Position numbers and translations under genes: made by a program | In this document: piece by piece, positions 39,937 through 51,412 of the stretch | Numbering within the stretch: position 1 is the first letter of the stretch | Layout: the number at the start of each line of letters is the position of its first letter | Notes under the pieces: model-generated | What the model was told of the DNA's origin: nothing | The model's input: only the letters and a program-made list of their open reading frames with translations | The model's database searches: none | Assembly: GCF_035593345.1 (NCBI RefSeq) | Contig: NZ_CP141606.1 | Location: forward strand, 2,604,001 to 2,668,000 | Direction of reading: 5' to 3' | Origin: Lelliottia sp. JS-SCA-14 | GTDB lineage: Bacteria; Pseudomonadota; Gammaproteobacteria; Enterobacterales; Enterobacteriaceae | Length of the DNA: 64,000 nt

Positions 39937-39964
39937 CGGTATCTTTCCGGGCGGAAAGATACCG
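39937..39964 (-). terminator. Hairpin after cysB
   Basis: CGGTATCTTTCCG and CGGAAAGATACCG form a 13-bp perfect stem 8 nt beyond the cysB stop. The T run on the minus side is poor, but position and stem favour a terminator. Confidence 0.65.
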
Positions 39965-39971
39965 GGTGTGA

Positions 39972-40961
<990 letters not shown>

Positions 40962-41077
40962 TTAGCGCACAGGGACAATCGCTTAAGACGATTTAATAAT
41001 AAGAAAGGGGTTAACTATAACCACTATATCATTTATATCCCGAGTGTATAGTACGGAACAAAAAATAATAACGGCCA

Positions 41078-41106
41078 ATAAAAAAGGGCCGGAAGCCCGG
41101 CCCTTT
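41078..41106 (-). terminator. topA terminator
   Basis: AAAGGGCCGG (41083-41092), AAGC, CCGGCCCTTT (41097-41106), with a T run on the minus side. It lies between the topA stop and cysB. Confidence 0.9.
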
Positions 41107-41130
41107 CAGGTAAGTCATGGTAAGAAAAGA

Positions 41131-43728
41131 TTATTTCTTGCCTTCAACCCATTTACCATCCACGAAGAATGCAGACCAGCCGGTCGCTTTACCCTCTTTC
41201 TCGGCAGCGACATACTGCTGCTTCGTTTTACGGCTAAAGCGGACAACGGTCTTATTCCCTTCCGGATCCTGCTGTGGCGCATCGGCCAGATAACGCAGTT
41301 TCTCTGGCAGACGGTCGCGGAAGCGGTACAGCTCTTCCACCAGCGGGGCACGGGTCTCGCGCGATTTCGGGAAGGTGTTGGCGGCGAGGAACACACCCGC
41401 AGCGCCGTCACGCAGCACAAAGTACGCGTCTGACTTCTCACACGGCAGTTCTGGCAACGGAACCGGATCTTCCTTCGGAGGAGCCACTTCGCCGTTACGC
41501 AGGATCTTACGCGTGTTTTTACATTCGTCGTTGGTGCAGGCCATGTACTTACCGAAACGTCCCATTTTCAGGTGCATTTCAGAACCGCATTTCTCACATT
41601 CCACAATCGGGCCGTCATAGCCTTTGATGCGGAACTCGCCCTCTTCGATCTCATAGCCGTCGCAGGTCGGGTTGTTACCGCAGACATGCAATTTACGCTT
41701 CGGATCGATCAGGTAGCTGTCCATCGCCGTGCCGCATTTCTGGCAGCGACGCTTAGCGCGCAGAGCGTTGGTCTCTGCATCGTCACCTTCCAGCACGTTG
41801 AGAACTTCGTTCTCAGGCACCAGGTTGATGGTGGTTTTGCAGCGCTCTTTCGGCGTTAAAGCATAGCCGGAACAGCCGAGGAACACGCCGGTGGTTGCGG
41901 TACGGATACCCATCTGACGGCTACAGGTCGGACATTCAATGCTGGTGAGCACCATCTGGTTCGGCTGCATTCCGCCCTCTTCTGGCGCCTTTTCAGCTTT
42001 CTCCAGTTGTTGGGTGAAATCGCCGAAGAAGCTGTCGAGCACCTTCTTCCATTCGGCCTGGTGGTTAGCCACCTGGTCCAGACGGTCTTCCATCTGCGCG
42101 GTGAAATCGTAGTTCATCAGCTCGCGGAAGTTGTCTTCCAGACGATCCGTGACGATCTCACCCATTTTTTCGGCATAGAAACGACGGTTTTCAGCACGAA
42201 CGTAGCCGCGATCCTGAATGGTCGAAATGATCGACGCATAGGTGGACGGACGGCCGATACCGCGTTTTTCCAGCTCTTTAACCAGCGACGCTTCGCTGAA
42301 ACGCGCAGGCGGCTTGGTGAAGTGTTGTGCCGGAGTCAGTTCCGTTAACGAGAGCTCATCGCCCTTGTTCACGGCAGGCAGGGTACGATCTTCGTCGCCC
42401 TTACGCAGAGCTGGCATGACTTTCGTCCAGCCGTCGAAGCGCAGGATACGACCGCGCGCTTTCAGGCGGAAATCGCCCGCGCCAACGGTCAGGGTCGTGG
42501 AATCGTATTTCGCCGGATTCATCTGACAGGCCACGAACTGACGCCAGATCAGCTGGTACAGCTTCTGGGCATCCGTTTCCATGTCTTTCAGCGCTTCAGA
42601 CTCAACAGAAACATCCGACGGACGGATCGCTTCGTGCGCTTCCTGAGAATTCTCTTTGCTTGCGTACTGAATCGGGCTTTCCGGCAGATATTTCTTACCG
42701 AAGTTATCGCCGATATAGTCACGCACCATGCTCACTGCGTCCTGGCTCAGGTTGGTTGAGTCGGTACGCATGTAGGTGATGTAGCCCGCTTCATACAGAC
42801 GCTGCGCCATCATCATGGTTTTCTTCACGCCAAAGCCCAGACGCGTACTGGCCGCCTGCTGGAGTGTGGAGGTGATGAACGGAGCACCGGGTTTGCTGCT
42901 CGTCGGTTTGTCTTCACGATCCAGCACCTGATAGCGTGCTTTTTCCAGCAGCGCAACCGCCGCCATGGTTTGATCGCGATTAACCGGACGGAACGGCTTG
43001 TCTTTTTCGTGCGTCACCTGCAGCGGCAGTGCATCACCACCAGGCGTTGCGACGTTCGCGTCGATTTCCCAGAACTCTTCTGGCACAAACGCTTTGATTT
43101 CGCGCTCACGCTCGACGACCAGACGCACCGCTACGGACTGAACACGTCCGGCGGAAAGGCCACGCGCGATTTTCTTCCACAGCAGTGGCGAAACCATGTA
43201 ACCCACCACGCGGTCCATAAAGCGACGCGCCTGCTGAGCATTAACACGATCGATATTCAGTTCGCCCGGCTTTTCAAACGCCTGACGAATCGCATTCTTT
43301 GTAATCTCGTTGAACACGACACGGCTGTATCGTGATTCATCACCACCAATGATTTCCCGCAGGTGCCATGCAATGGCTTCCCCTTCGCGGTCAAGGTCGG
43401 TTGCGAGATAGATGTGGTCAGCTTTTTCGGCGAGCTGTTTCAGCTCATTGACGACTTTCTCTTTGCCGGGCAGCACTTCGTACTGTGCTTCCCATTCGTG
43501 CCAGGGATCGACACCCATACGGTTGACGAGCGCGCTACGTTCATCCTTTTTAGGCTTCTTAGCCCCTTTGGTGGAGGTAGAGTCTGCGCTCTTTTTACTG
43601 GCTGAGCCACTGGTCGGCAAATCGCGGATGTGACCAACGCTGGATTTAACCACATAGTCATTACCCAGATACTTATTGATCGTTTTGGCTTTTGCCGGGG
43701 ACTCAACGATGACGAGAGCTTTACCCAT
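41131..43728 (-). CDS. topA: DNA topoisomerase I
   Basis: An 865-residue type IA topoisomerase that relaxes negative supercoils. The Toprim domain ([26 protein letters not shown]), active-site tyrosine region ([11 protein letters not shown]) and three C-terminal four-cysteine zinc ribbons (CPTC, CQKC, CEKC blocks) are complete. ATG 43728 has SD AAGGTGA and matches the E. coli length; a GTG two codons earlier is unlikely. Confidence 0.97.
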   Translation of the reverse strand: MGKALVIVESPAKAKTINKYLGNDYVVKSSVGHIRDLPTSGSASKKSADSTSTKGAKKPKKDERSALVNRMGVDPWHEWEAQYEVLPGKEKVVNELKQLAEKADHIYLATDLDREGEAIAWHLREIIGGDESRYSRVVFNEITKNAIRQAFEKPGELNIDRVNAQQARRFMDRVVGYMVSPLLWKKIARGLSAGRVQSVAVRLVVEREREIKAFVPEEFWEIDANVATPGGDALPLQVTHEKDKPFRPVNRDQTMAAVALLEKARYQVLDREDKPTSSKPGAPFITSTLQQAASTRLGFGVKKTMMMAQRLYEAGYITYMRTDSTNLSQDAVSMVRDYIGDNFGKKYLPESPIQYASKENSQEAHEAIRPSDVSVESEALKDMETDAQKLYQLIWRQFVACQMNPAKYDSTTLTVGAGDFRLKARGRILRFDGWTKVMPALRKGDEDRTLPAVNKGDELSLTELTPAQHFTKPPARFSEASLVKELEKRGIGRPSTYASIISTIQDRGYVRAENRRFYAEKMGEIVTDRLEDNFRELMNYDFTAQMEDRLDQVANHQAEWKKVLDSFFGDFTQQLEKAEKAPEEGGMQPNQMVLTSIECPTCSRQMGIRTATTGVFLGCSGYALTPKERCKTTINLVPENEVLNVLEGDDAETNALRAKRRCQKCGTAMDSYLIDPKRKLHVCGNNPTCDGYEIEEGEFRIKGYDGPIVECEKCGSEMHLKMGRFGKYMACTNDECKNTRKILRNGEVAPPKEDPVPLPELPCEKSDAYFVLRDGAAGVFLAANTFPKSRETRAPLVEELYRFRDRLPEKLRYLADAPQQDPEGNKTVVRFSRKTKQQYVAAEKEGKATGWSAFFVDGKWVEGKK

Positions 43729-44127
43729 ATTCACCTTTACCTAATTTAATTCTTCCAGGAATACGCCGCATGTTGATTTCCCTTCCGCTGGCGACGCGAT
43801 GTTGATATTGCGACTCCGCCAGGGGATATCAACCCCTTTGTTCTGACCGGACAATAACAAAACCGGTCCAGGTGATTGAGTTATCGGGCATTTCACTCAC
43901 ATCAAAATAACGATGCGACGAGCTTTCGGTCGAATGTCAAGCAATTCTGTTGCCAGAATGACGAAAGCGCACACTCTACCTGATAAAATCTGTTACGCAA
44001 CTTTATTAGCATGCAAAAGCAAATCGCGCCAGCTTTGCCCCTTTCGCGTAGCCCCGCGAAAAACAGGGAAAATTTGCCCAGGCTGCGCGTCCGGCGTAGA
44101 CTATTGCCACTGTTTAAGGAGTGGAAT
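43729..44127. promoter_or_regulatory. Divergent topA/yciN control region
   Basis: About 400 bp without a gene. In E. coli topA has several supercoiling- and heat-responsive promoters here. I see an inverted repeat GTTGATAT (43801-43808) / ATATCAAC (43826-43833) and an overlapping hairpin AGGGG..CCCCT (43821-43837), but cannot place the promoters reliably. Confidence 0.5.
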
Positions 44128-44379
44128 ATGCAGCAAACTACCCAACCTATCGATCGTGAGACTTTGCTTGTCGAAGCCAATAAACTGATTCGTGAACACG
44201 AAGATACCCTGGCCGGTATCGAAGCCACGGGTGTGGAGCAGCGCAACGGTGTGCTGGTGTTCAGCGGCGAATACTATCTCGACGAGCAAGGGTTACCCAC
44301 CCCGAAGAGCACGGCAGTATTTAACATGTTTAAATACCTGGCCCATGCGCTCTCAGAGAAATATCACCTGGTCGATTAA
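44128..44379 (+). CDS. yciN: YciN, small conserved protein
   Basis: An 83-residue protein, the same length as E. coli YciN, with core [25 protein letters not shown] and terminus LSEKYHLVD. Function unknown. SD AAGGAGTGG precedes ATG 44128. It is divergent from topA. Confidence 0.93.
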   Translation: MQQTTQPIDRETLLVEANKLIREHEDTLAGIEATGVEQRNGVLVFSGEYYLDEQGLPTPKSTAVFNMFKYLAHALSEKYHLVD

Positions 44380-44383
44380 AGCG

Positions 44384-44412
44384 AAACGCGAGGCAAATGC
44401 CTCGCGTTTTTG
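44384..44412. terminator. Terminator between convergent yciN and sohB
   Basis: AAACGCGAGGC, AAAT, GCCTCGCGTTT: an 11-bp stem with T run on the plus side and A-rich flank on the other. Confidence 0.9.
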
Positions 44413-44413
44413 T

Positions 44414-45457
44414 TTACAGCAGCGGTTTTTGTCCGCGTTGTAGCCATCGCAACAGCAAGCGGTCGGCGCTCTCCGCCGCGCTATTGGTAAAGCGGTCGAG
44501 CAGTCTCTTACGCTGAGTATAGCGCACACCCACCAGTTCACGGCCCTCCATCAGGCTCAGGAGCAGATCGTCACTGGTGCCGACTTCGTCCACCAGCCCT
44601 TTTTCCTGCGCCTGTATGCCGTACCAGTGTTCACCGGTAGCCACCTGCTCAATGTCCAGCGACGGACGCATCCGCTTCACAAAATCCTTAAACAGATGAT
44701 GCGTTTCGTTGAGGTCTTCGCGGAATTTCTGTCGCCCTTCTTCCGTATTCTCACCCAGCAGCGTCAGCGTACGCTTATATTGCCCGGCGGTATGCAGCTC
44801 GATATCGATCTCTTTGTTTTTCAGAAAACGATTGAAGTTAGGGATCTGCGCGACCACGCCAATCGAGCCGAGAATCGCAAACGGAGCCGCAACAATTTTG
44901 TCGGCCACGCAGGCCATCATATAGCCACCGCTCGCCGCCACTTTATCGACCGCCACCGTCAATGGGATCTGTTTCTCTCGCAGACGTTGCAGCTGTGAGG
45001 ACGCAAGACCGTAACCGTGCACCACGCCGCCAGGGCTTTCCAGTCGCAGCACGACCTGGTCCTGAGGTTTTGCCACCGCCAGCACCGCCGTCACCTCTTC
45101 GCGCAGGGATGTGACTTCATGGGCATCCATACTGCCTTTAAAATCCAGCACATAGACCCGTGGTTTGGTTGTTTCCTGATGATCTTGTTTCGCCTTCGCT
45201 TTTGCCGCTTTGGCTTCCAGCTTGAGCTTTTTCTTTTGCGCCTTATGCCACAGCTTCTGCTGATGCCCATCCAGCAGCGCCACGGACATATCTTCCTGCA
45301 TCTCCTTATACTGCTCGCTTAAGCGGGTAATGCGCAGTTCACCACGCTGACGCTTACGCTGCGTCAGGTTCACGATCAGCACCGCAATCACCGCAATAGC
45401 GATCACCACCGTCGCGATTTTGGCCAAAAACAGACCGTACTCAGAAAGTAATTCCAC
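44414..45457 (-). CDS. sohB: SohB, inner-membrane peptidase S49 family
   Basis: About 347 residues: an N-terminal transmembrane helix, a charged coiled-coil-like stretch rich in Lys/Ala, then an S49 (SppA-type) domain with the serine in DKVAASGGYMMA and basic residues in AGQYKRTLT. In E. coli multicopy sohB suppresses htrA loss. GTG 45457 (ELLSEYGLFLAK) has SD AAGGTGG nine bases upstream; the in-frame GTG at 45466 lies on that SD. Confidence 0.92.
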   Translation of the reverse strand: MELLSEYGLFLAKIATVVIAIAVIAVLIVNLTQRKRQRGELRITRLSEQYKEMQEDMSVALLDGHQQKLWHKAQKKKLKLEAKAAKAKAKQDHQETTKPRVYVLDFKGSMDAHEVTSLREEVTAVLAVAKPQDQVVLRLESPGGVVHGYGLASSQLQRLREKQIPLTVAVDKVAASGGYMMACVADKIVAAPFAILGSIGVVAQIPNFNRFLKNKEIDIELHTAGQYKRTLTLLGENTEEGRQKFREDLNETHHLFKDFVKRMRPSLDIEQVATGEHWYGIQAQEKGLVDEVGTSDDLLLSLMEGRELVGVRYTQRKRLLDRFTNSAAESADRLLLRWLQRGQKPLL

Positions 45458-45711
45458 GTGTTCCACCTTGATTTAACCACGAATCTTTCACGACCAGTGT
45501 ACAACAGCCTGTGCCAGGCGTCTCGCGTCCTACAATACCGTTGCGAGGCGCTTTCAGGAATTTGGTCTTGTTACTGAAATAGTTGCAAATTGTTAATTTC
45601 GAAGCCTTCTCTCCTGTAGACTGATTGAAATCACCCGCCGTTTCGGGCATAAAGCCAAAAAGTGAAAGAACAGCAGGCGCCGCAGGCCCGTCATGCGCCA
45701 CAGGAGTATTC

Positions 45712-46473
45712 GTGCATTATCAACCGCAAAAAAATTTACTGCAGGACCGTATTATCCTGGTTACCGGCGCCAGCGACGGCATTGGTCGCGAAGCCGCGCT
45801 CACCTATTCCCGCTACGGCGCGCAGGTCGTGCTGCTTGGTCGTAACGAAGAGAAGCTGCGCCGCGTGGCGCAAGAGATTGCCGACGCCAGCGGGGAAACG
45901 CCGCGCTGGTATACCCTCGATTTGCTGACCTGTACGCCGGAGTCCTGCGCGGAACTGGCAAAGCGAATCGCAGCGCACTATCCGCGCCTCGACGGCGTGT
46001 TGCACAATGCCGGTCTGCTGGGCGAAGTTCGCCCGATGGATGAGCAGGATCCTGAGATCTGGCAGCAGGTCATGCAGGTTAACGTCAACGGCACCTTTTT
46101 CCTTACTCAGGCGCTGCTTCCTTTATTACTCAAGTCAGAATCTGGCTCGCTGGTCTTTACCTCGTCGAGCGTCGGCCGTCAGGGTCGCGCCAACTGGGGC
46201 GCTTATGCCGCGTCGAAATTTGCCACCGAAGGGATGATGCAGGTGCTGGCCGAGGAGTATCAGACCCGCCATCTGCGCGTGAACTGCATCAATCCGGGCG
46301 GGACGCGCACCGGCATGCGCGCCAGCGCCTTCCCGACGGAAGATCCGCAAAAACTCAAAACGCCCGCCGAAATTATGCCGCTCTACCTGTGGCTGATGGG
46401 CGACGACAGCCGCCGTAAAACCGGTATGACCTTTGATGCCCAGCCGGGCCGTAAGCCAGGAATTTCGCAATGA
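45712..46473 (+). CDS. yciK: YciK, short-chain dehydrogenase/reductase
   Basis: A 253-residue SDR with the nucleotide motif TGASDGIGRE, NAG (LHNAGLLG), catalytic Ser region TSSSVGRQG and YAASK. The substrate is unknown. The start is GTG 45712 (HYQPQKNLL) with SD CAGGAG; longer in-frame sequence upstream is not conserved. The stop overlaps the btuR start (ATGA), so it is cotranscribed with a cobalamin gene, as in E. coli. Confidence 0.93.
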   Translation: MHYQPQKNLLQDRIILVTGASDGIGREAALTYSRYGAQVVLLGRNEEKLRRVAQEIADASGETPRWYTLDLLTCTPESCAELAKRIAAHYPRLDGVLHNAGLLGEVRPMDEQDPEIWQQVMQVNVNGTFFLTQALLPLLLKSESGSLVFTSSSVGRQGRANWGAYAASKFATEGMMQVLAEEYQTRHLRVNCINPGGTRTGMRASAFPTEDPQKLKTPAEIMPLYLWLMGDDSRRKTGMTFDAQPGRKPGISQ

Positions 46474-47060
46474 GTGAAGAACGTCATCAGCAGCGTCAGC
46501 AGCGCCTGAAAGAACAGGTCGATGCCCGCGTTGCCGCCGCGCAGGAAGAGCGCGGCATCGTTATCGTCTTTACCGGCAACGGGAAAGGCAAAACCACCGC
46601 CGCCTTTGGCACCGCGACGCGCGCCGTCGGTCACGGGCAAAAAGTGGGCGTGATTCAGTTTATCAAAGGCGAATGGCCGAACGGCGAGCGTAATCTGCTC
46701 GAGCCGCACGGCGTGGAGTTTCAGGTGATGGCGACCGGTTTTACCTGGGACACGCAGAACCGCGAAAGCGACACCGCCGCCTGTCTTGCCGTATGGGAAC
46801 ACGCCAAACGCATGCTGGCCGACCCGGAGCTTAATATGGTTCTGCTGGATGAGATAACTTACATGGTGGCGTACGACTATCTGCCGCTGGAAGAGGTGCT
46901 TGTTGCGCTGAAACATCGTCCTGCGCATCAGACGGCGATCGTGACCGGCCGCGGCTGCCACCGGGATATTCTGGAGCTGGCCGATACGGTCAGCGAACTG
47001 CGCCCGGTCAAACATGCGTTTGATGCTGGAATAAAAGCGCAAATCGGTATCGACTACTAG
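46470..47060 (+). CDS. btuR: Cob(I)alamin adenosyltransferase
   Basis: A 196-residue CobA/BtuR-type ATP:corrinoid adenosyltransferase. The P-loop is GNGKGKTT (36-43), followed by TRAVGHGQKVGVIQFIKG and LDEITYMVAYDYL. It makes adenosylcobalamin from reduced corrinoids, for salvage or synthesis. A strong terminator follows. Confidence 0.96.
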   Translation: MSEERHQQRQQRLKEQVDARVAAAQEERGIVIVFTGNGKGKTTAAFGTATRAVGHGQKVGVIQFIKGEWPNGERNLLEPHGVEFQVMATGFTWDTQNRESDTAACLAVWEHAKRMLADPELNMVLLDEITYMVAYDYLPLEEVLVALKHRPAHQTAIVTGRGCHRDILELADTVSELRPVKHAFDAGIKAQIGIDY

Positions 47061-47067
47061 AAATGAA

Positions 47068-47097
47068 AAACCCGGCAGCAGCCGGGTTTGTTTTTTT
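47068..47097. terminator. Terminator between btuR and rluB
   Basis: AAACCCGGC, AGCA, GCCGGGTTT, then G and seven T. Serves btuR strongly and perhaps convergent rluB. Confidence 0.92.
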
Positions 47098-47971
47098 AGC
47101 CGTTGTTGTTTCGGCTGCCAGAGCGGCGAGTGGTGCTCACCTGGCTGTGGCGTTTCACCGCGCGGCGAATCTGGTTCGCCTTCACGCGACGACGATCTTT
47201 TTCAACCGCCACTTTGGTCGTGGTTTCTGGCTGCAGTTCCACCAGTTCACGCAGGTAGTTGGTCTGGGTTAAATCCAGCTCGGTGTAGCCCCCGCGTGGA
47301 ATCCCTTTCGGCAGCAGAATGTCACCGTAGCGCACGCGAATCAGACGACTCACCTGCACGCCAACCGCTTCCCACAGACGACGAACCTCACGGTTACGGC
47401 CTTCTGTCAGGGTGACGTTGTACCACTGGTTGATCCCTTCACCGCCGGTGAATTTAATGGTTTTGAACGCCGCAGGGCCGTCTTCAAGCTGAACGCCGCG
47501 CGACAGGTCACGCAGTTTGTTTTCATCAACCTGACCGAACACGCGCACCGCGTATTCACGCTCTACTTCACGGCTTGGGTGCATCAGGCGGTTCGCCAGT
47601 TCACCGTCGGTGGTGAACAGCAGCAGACCGCAGGTGTTCACGTCCAGACGACCCACTGCAATCCAGCGCGCGCCGCGCAGTTTTGGCAGACGGTCGAATA
47701 CCGTCGGGCGGCCTTCTGGATCGTTACGCGTACACAATTCGCCTTCCGGCTTGTAGTAAGCCAGCACGCGACAAATCTGTTCGGCAGACTCTTTCACGGA
47801 GATCACGTGACCGTCGAGACGGATCTTCATCCCCGGAACGACTTCAACGCGGTCACCCAGCTTGGCAATTTTGCCGTCAACGCTGACGCGACCCGCTTCA
47901 ATAATCGTTTCGATTTCACGGCGTGAACCGTGGCCAGCACGAGCCAGCACTTTCTGTAATTTTTCGCTCAT
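47096..47971 (-). CDS. rluB: 23S rRNA pseudouridine(2605) synthase
   Basis: A 291-residue RsuA-family enzyme: N-terminal S4 domain ([19 protein letters not shown]) and the catalytic Asp in [14 protein letters not shown]. It has the basic tail [20 protein letters not shown] usual for RluB. It modifies U2605 of 23S rRNA. ATG 47971 has SD AAGGATG and the E. coli length. Confidence 0.96.
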   Translation of the reverse strand: MSEKLQKVLARAGHGSRREIETIIEAGRVSVDGKIAKLGDRVEVVPGMKIRLDGHVISVKESAEQICRVLAYYKPEGELCTRNDPEGRPTVFDRLPKLRGARWIAVGRLDVNTCGLLLFTTDGELANRLMHPSREVEREYAVRVFGQVDENKLRDLSRGVQLEDGPAAFKTIKFTGGEGINQWYNVTLTEGRNREVRRLWEAVGVQVSRLIRVRYGDILLPKGIPRGGYTELDLTQTNYLRELVELQPETTTKVAVEKDRRRVKANQIRRAVKRHSQVSTTRRSGSRNNNG

Positions 47972-48070
47972 TGAGCATCCTTCAGGTGTCGCCTTCACAG
48001 GCGTCGAATTAGGGTCAAAAAAGCGGTCTACCGCTGTTTTGATGGCCGCGTAGTATAGCCGCTTATACCT

Positions 48071-48691
48071 TTACAAGAAAGGCTTTACGTCACCCACGCC
48101 TTCACGAATCACTTCTGGTGCATCTTCCGTGAGATCGACAACCGTGGTTGGCTGCTGACCGAGGTAGCCGCCGTGAATAATCAGATCCACCTGCTTCTCC
48201 AGACGATCTTTGATCTCTTCCGGGTCGGACTCGGTGAAATCGCTGCCCGGCAGCATCAGGGAGGTCGAGAGCATCGGCTCGCCGAGGGTCTCCAGCAGCA
48301 TCTGCGCAATCGGGTTCGACGGCACGCGCATCCCGATGGTTTTACGCTTTTCCTGCAACAGGCGGCGCGGCACTTCCTTGGTCCCTTTCAGAATGAAAGT
48401 ATAGTTGCCCGGCGTGTTGTTTTTGATTAAGCGGAAGGCGACGTTATCCACGTAGGCGTAGGTCGAGATTTCCGAGAGATCGCGGCACATCAGGGTGAAG
48501 TTATGCCCATCCGGCAGATGACGGATGCGGCAGATGCGCTCCATCGCCCCTTTGTCTTCGATTTGACAGCCCAGCGCGTAGCCGGAATCCGTTGGATAGA
48601 CGATCACGCCGCCTTTGCGAACAATCTCCACCGCCTGATTAATCAACCGCGCCTGCGGGTTATCCGGGTGAATATAGAAAAATTGACTCAT
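48071..48691 (-). CDS. yciO: YciO, Sua5/YciO/YrdC family protein
   Basis: A 206-residue YrdC-fold protein (GGVIVYPTDSGYALGC, RIRHLPDGHNFTLMCRDLSE, RVPSNPIAQMLLE). It resembles the threonylcarbamoyl-AMP synthase TsaC, but YciO lacks that essential role in E. coli; the substrate is uncertain. The start overlaps the rnm stop by four bases. Confidence 0.94.
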   Translation of the reverse strand: MSQFFYIHPDNPQARLINQAVEIVRKGGVIVYPTDSGYALGCQIEDKGAMERICRIRHLPDGHNFTLMCRDLSEISTYAYVDNVAFRLIKNNTPGNYTFILKGTKEVPRRLLQEKRKTIGMRVPSNPIAQMLLETLGEPMLSTSLMLPGSDFTESDPEEIKDRLEKQVDLIIHGGYLGQQPTTVVDLTEDAPEVIREGVGDVKPFL

Positions 48692-49584
48692 GCTTCCCTC
48701 TCTTCAATATGTTGCTGCGGCTGCTCCCAAAGTGCCCAGACCGGTTCCACGCCTGCGGGTAACCAGAGCTTGCGCCCCAGCTCAATCCATGCGCAAGGCT
48801 GATGAAAATCAGAGCCTTGCGACGCAAGCAGACCGTACTGACGCGCATAGGTCGCCAGTTGACTGCGCTCATTGGGTGCCTGCTGGCACTGGGAGACTTC
48901 CATCGCTTCTCCGCCATTTTCGGCGAAGTGCGCCAGCAGTCTTTTCAGCCACTTAGCTGAAAGGTTATACCGCCCTGGATGGGCCAGCACCGCCTTGCCG
49001 CCAGAATGATGAATGACATCAATAGCTTGTTTTATTGTACACCACTGTGGCGGAACGTAACCGGTTTTACCGCGCGCGAGGTATTTTTTGAAAACATCGG
49101 CAAAGTTATTCGCTTTACCGGCCTCGACCAGAAAACGGGCGAAGTGCCCGCGCGTCACGGCCCCGCCGTTGGCGAGGCGTCGCGCCCCTTCCAGCGCGCC
49201 GGGGATCTGCGATTTCTCCAGCCGCTCGCCAATCAGCTCCGCGCGCTGATTGCGGCGCTCTTTCTGCTCTTCGAGAAACGCGCACAGGGCCGGATGCTCA
49301 ATATCAATATTCAGGCCGACAATGTGGATTTCGTGATTTTCCCAGACGGTGGAAATCTCTACGCCGGAGACCAGGTTTAACGGCAGTTCGCTGCGGGCAA
49401 TCTCGGCCCGAGCCGCCGGAATGGCATCCGTGGTGTCGTGATCGGTTATTGCCAGCGTGCCCACGCGCATCTCTACCGCGCGGTGAACCAGCGCTTCGGG
49501 CGTCAGCAGGCCATCGGAGGCCTGAGTGTGGCTGTGTAAATCATAAATCACGGCGTATTTTGTTTCGCTCAAAGCGGTTTCCAT
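48688..49584 (-). CDS. rnm: RNase AM (5'-3' exoribonuclease, PHP domain)
   Basis: About 298 residues with PHP metal motifs YDLHSHTQASDG, AITDHDT, GVEISTVWENHEIHIVGL and QGSDFHQ. E. coli YciV was identified as RNase AM, which matures the 5' ends of rRNAs. ATG 49584 lacks a clear SD; TTG 49572 (SETKYAVIYDLH) has GGAAA ahead of it and aligns with the E. coli start. It is divergent from trp. Confidence 0.93.
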   Translation of the reverse strand: METALSETKYAVIYDLHSHTQASDGLLTPEALVHRAVEMRVGTLAITDHDTTDAIPAARAEIARSELPLNLVSGVEISTVWENHEIHIVGLNIDIEHPALCAFLEEQKERRNQRAELIGERLEKSQIPGALEGARRLANGGAVTRGHFARFLVEAGKANNFADVFKKYLARGKTGYVPPQWCTIKQAIDVIHHSGGKAVLAHPGRYNLSAKWLKRLLAHFAENGGEAMEVSQCQQAPNERSQLATYARQYGLLASQGSDFHQPCAWIELGRKLWLPAGVEPVWALWEQPQQHIEEREA

Positions 49585-49648
49585 CACAGGTTTATCGTAT
49601 TCAGGAAGACTATGATAACGGCTTGCGAGCAAATTCTGAAATCAGGGG

Positions 49649-49680
49649 TTGACATTACGCCATCGAACTAGTTAACTAGT
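49649..49680 (+). promoter_or_regulatory. trp promoter and TrpR operator
   Basis: TTGACA (49649-49654) and TTAACT (49672-49677) are 17 bp apart. The -10 lies inside the perfect palindrome ACTAGTTAACTAGT (49667-49680), the known TrpR operator core, so tryptophan-loaded TrpR blocks RNA polymerase. Confidence 0.95.
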
Positions 49681-49710
49681 ACGCAAGTTCACTCAAGAAG
49701 GTATCTGAAA

Positions 49711-49755
49711 ATGAAAGCACATTTCTCTTTGCACGGCTGGTGGCGCACTTCCTGA
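49711..49755 (+). CDS. trpL: trp operon leader peptide
   Basis: A 14-residue leader, MKAHFSLHGWWRTS, with the tandem Trp codons 10-11 that sense charged tRNA-Trp. E. coli has [24 protein letters not shown] lies upstream. Ribosome position here decides whether the attenuator forms. Confidence 0.95.
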   Translation: MKAHFSLHGWWRTS

Positions 49756-49798
49756 TTATCGGGCAGTGTCACTCGTGTGCGAAACGCAAACAGATACC

Positions 49799-49824
49799 AG
49801 GCCCGCGACGATGCGGGCTTTTTT
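49799..49824 (+). terminator. trp attenuator (3:4 terminator)
   Basis: GCCCGC (49801-49806) pairs with GCGGGC (49813-49818), followed by six T. The alternative segment 2 with GGGCAGTG (49759-49766) lies just past the leader stop. Layout equals the E. coli attenuator. Confidence 0.93.
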
Positions 49825-49849
49825 ATGAACAGAATATGAGAACAACAAT

Positions 49850-51412
49850 ATGCAAACAGCCAAAACACACCTTGAGTTGCTGACCTGCGAAGCGGTGTAT
49901 CGCCATAACCCTACCGCACTGTTCCATCAGGTTTGCGGCGCACGTCCGGCCACCCTGCTGCTGGAATCTGCTGACATCGACAGCAAAGACGATCTCAAAA
50001 GCCTGCTGCTGGTCGACAGCGCGCTGCGCATTACCGCGTTAGGTGACACTGTCACCATTAAAGCCCTGTCAGAGAACGGCGCCGCCCTGCTGCCGCTGCT
50101 GGATGCCGCGCTGCCTGCCGGTATTGAAAATGAACGTCATCCGGAAACGCGTATTCTGCACTTCCCGCCGGTGAGCCAGCTGCTGGATGAAGATGCGCGT
50201 CTGTGTTCTCTGTCTGTATTCGACGCCTTCCGCCTGCTGCAAAACCTGGTGGACGTGCCTGAGGACGAGCGCGAAGCGATGTTCTTCGGCGGGCTGTTTG
50301 CCTATGACCTGGTCGCCGGGTTTGAAGATCTGCCTGAAACCGAACAGGGCAACCGCTGCCCGGACTACTGCTTCTATCTGGCAGAAACGCTGATGGTGAT
50401 TGATCATCAGAAAAAATACACCCGCATTCAGGCCAGCCTGTTTACCCCGTCAGCGTCTGAAAAACAGCGTCTGGCGCAGCGTATCGAGCAGCTCCAGCTG
50501 CAGATGACCGAAGAGCCAACCGCCCTGCCGGTCCAGCGCATCGATCATATGCAGTGCGAAACGAACCAGACCGACGACCAGTACGGCGCGGTGGTGCGTC
50601 AGATGCAGAAAGCGATTCGCGCCGGAGAAATTTTCCAGGTGGTGCCGTCCCGCCGCTTCTCGCTCCCGTGCCCGTCTCCGCTGGCCGCATATGATGTGCT
50701 GAAGAAGAGCAACCCAAGCCCGTACATGTTCTTCATGCAGGACAACGATTTCACCCTGTTCGGTGCCTCGCCGGAAAGCTCGCTAAAATATGACGCGCCG
50801 AGCCGCCAGATTGAAATTTACCCGATTGCCGGAACGCGTCCGCGCGGTCGTCGCGCCGACGGTTCGTTAGATCGGGATCTCGACAGCCGCATTGAGCTGG
50901 AGATGCGTACCGACCACAAAGAGCTCTCCGAGCACCTGATGCTGGTCGACCTGGCGCGTAACGATCTGGCGCGCATCTGTACCCCAGGCACCCGTTACGT
51001 GGCGGACCTGACCAAAGTCGACCGTTACTCCTTCGTGATGCACCTGGTCTCCCGCGTGGTCGGTGAGCTGCGCCACGACCTTGACGCCCTGCACGCCTAT
51101 CGCGCCTGCATGAACATGGGCACCCTGAGCGGCGCACCGAAAGTGCGTGCCATGCAGCTGATTGCCGGAGCCGAAGGCCGTCGTCGCGGCAGCTACGGCG
51201 GCGCGGTCGGGTACTTCACCGCGCACGGCGACCTGGACACCTGCATCGTCATCCGCTCCGCCTACGTGGAAGATGGCATCGCCACCGTCCAGGCGGGCGC
51301 AGGCATTGTTCTGGATTCTGTTCCGCAGTCCGAAGCTGACGAAACTCGCAGTAAAGCTCGCGCGGTCTTGCGCGCGATTGCCACCGCACACCACGCACAG
51401 GAGATTTTCTGA
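49850..51412 (+). CDS. trpE: Anthranilate synthase component I
   Basis: A 520-residue chorismate-utilising enzyme that makes anthranilate with TrpD/G. The tryptophan feedback motif LLLES is at residues ~36-40; the catalytic domain has [22 protein letters not shown] and [15 protein letters not shown]. It overlaps trpD by one base, coupling the two subunits. Confidence 0.98.
   Translation: MQTAKTHLELLTCEAVYRHNPTALFHQVCGARPATLLLESADIDSKDDLKSLLLVDSALRITALGDTVTIKALSENGAALLPLLDAALPAGIENERHPETRILHFPPVSQLLDEDARLCSLSVFDAFRLLQNLVDVPEDEREAMFFGGLFAYDLVAGFEDLPETEQGNRCPDYCFYLAETLMVIDHQKKYTRIQASLFTPSASEKQRLAQRIEQLQLQMTEEPTALPVQRIDHMQCETNQTDDQYGAVVRQMQKAIRAGEIFQVVPSRRFSLPCPSPLAAYDVLKKSNPSPYMFFMQDNDFTLFGASPESSLKYDAPSRQIEIYPIAGTRPRGRRADGSLDRDLDSRIELEMRTDHKELSEHLMLVDLARNDLARICTPGTRYVADLTKVDRYSFVMHLVSRVVGELRHDLDALHAYRACMNMGTLSGAPKVRAMQLIAGAEGRRRGSYGGAVGYFTAHGDLDTCIVIRSAYVEDGIATVQAGAGIVLDSVPQSEADETRSKARAVLRAIATAHHAQEIF

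Noticed and set aside
45625..45711. Longer N terminus of YciK
   Set aside because: The added residues are not seen in the family and the GTG at 45712 has a clear SD.
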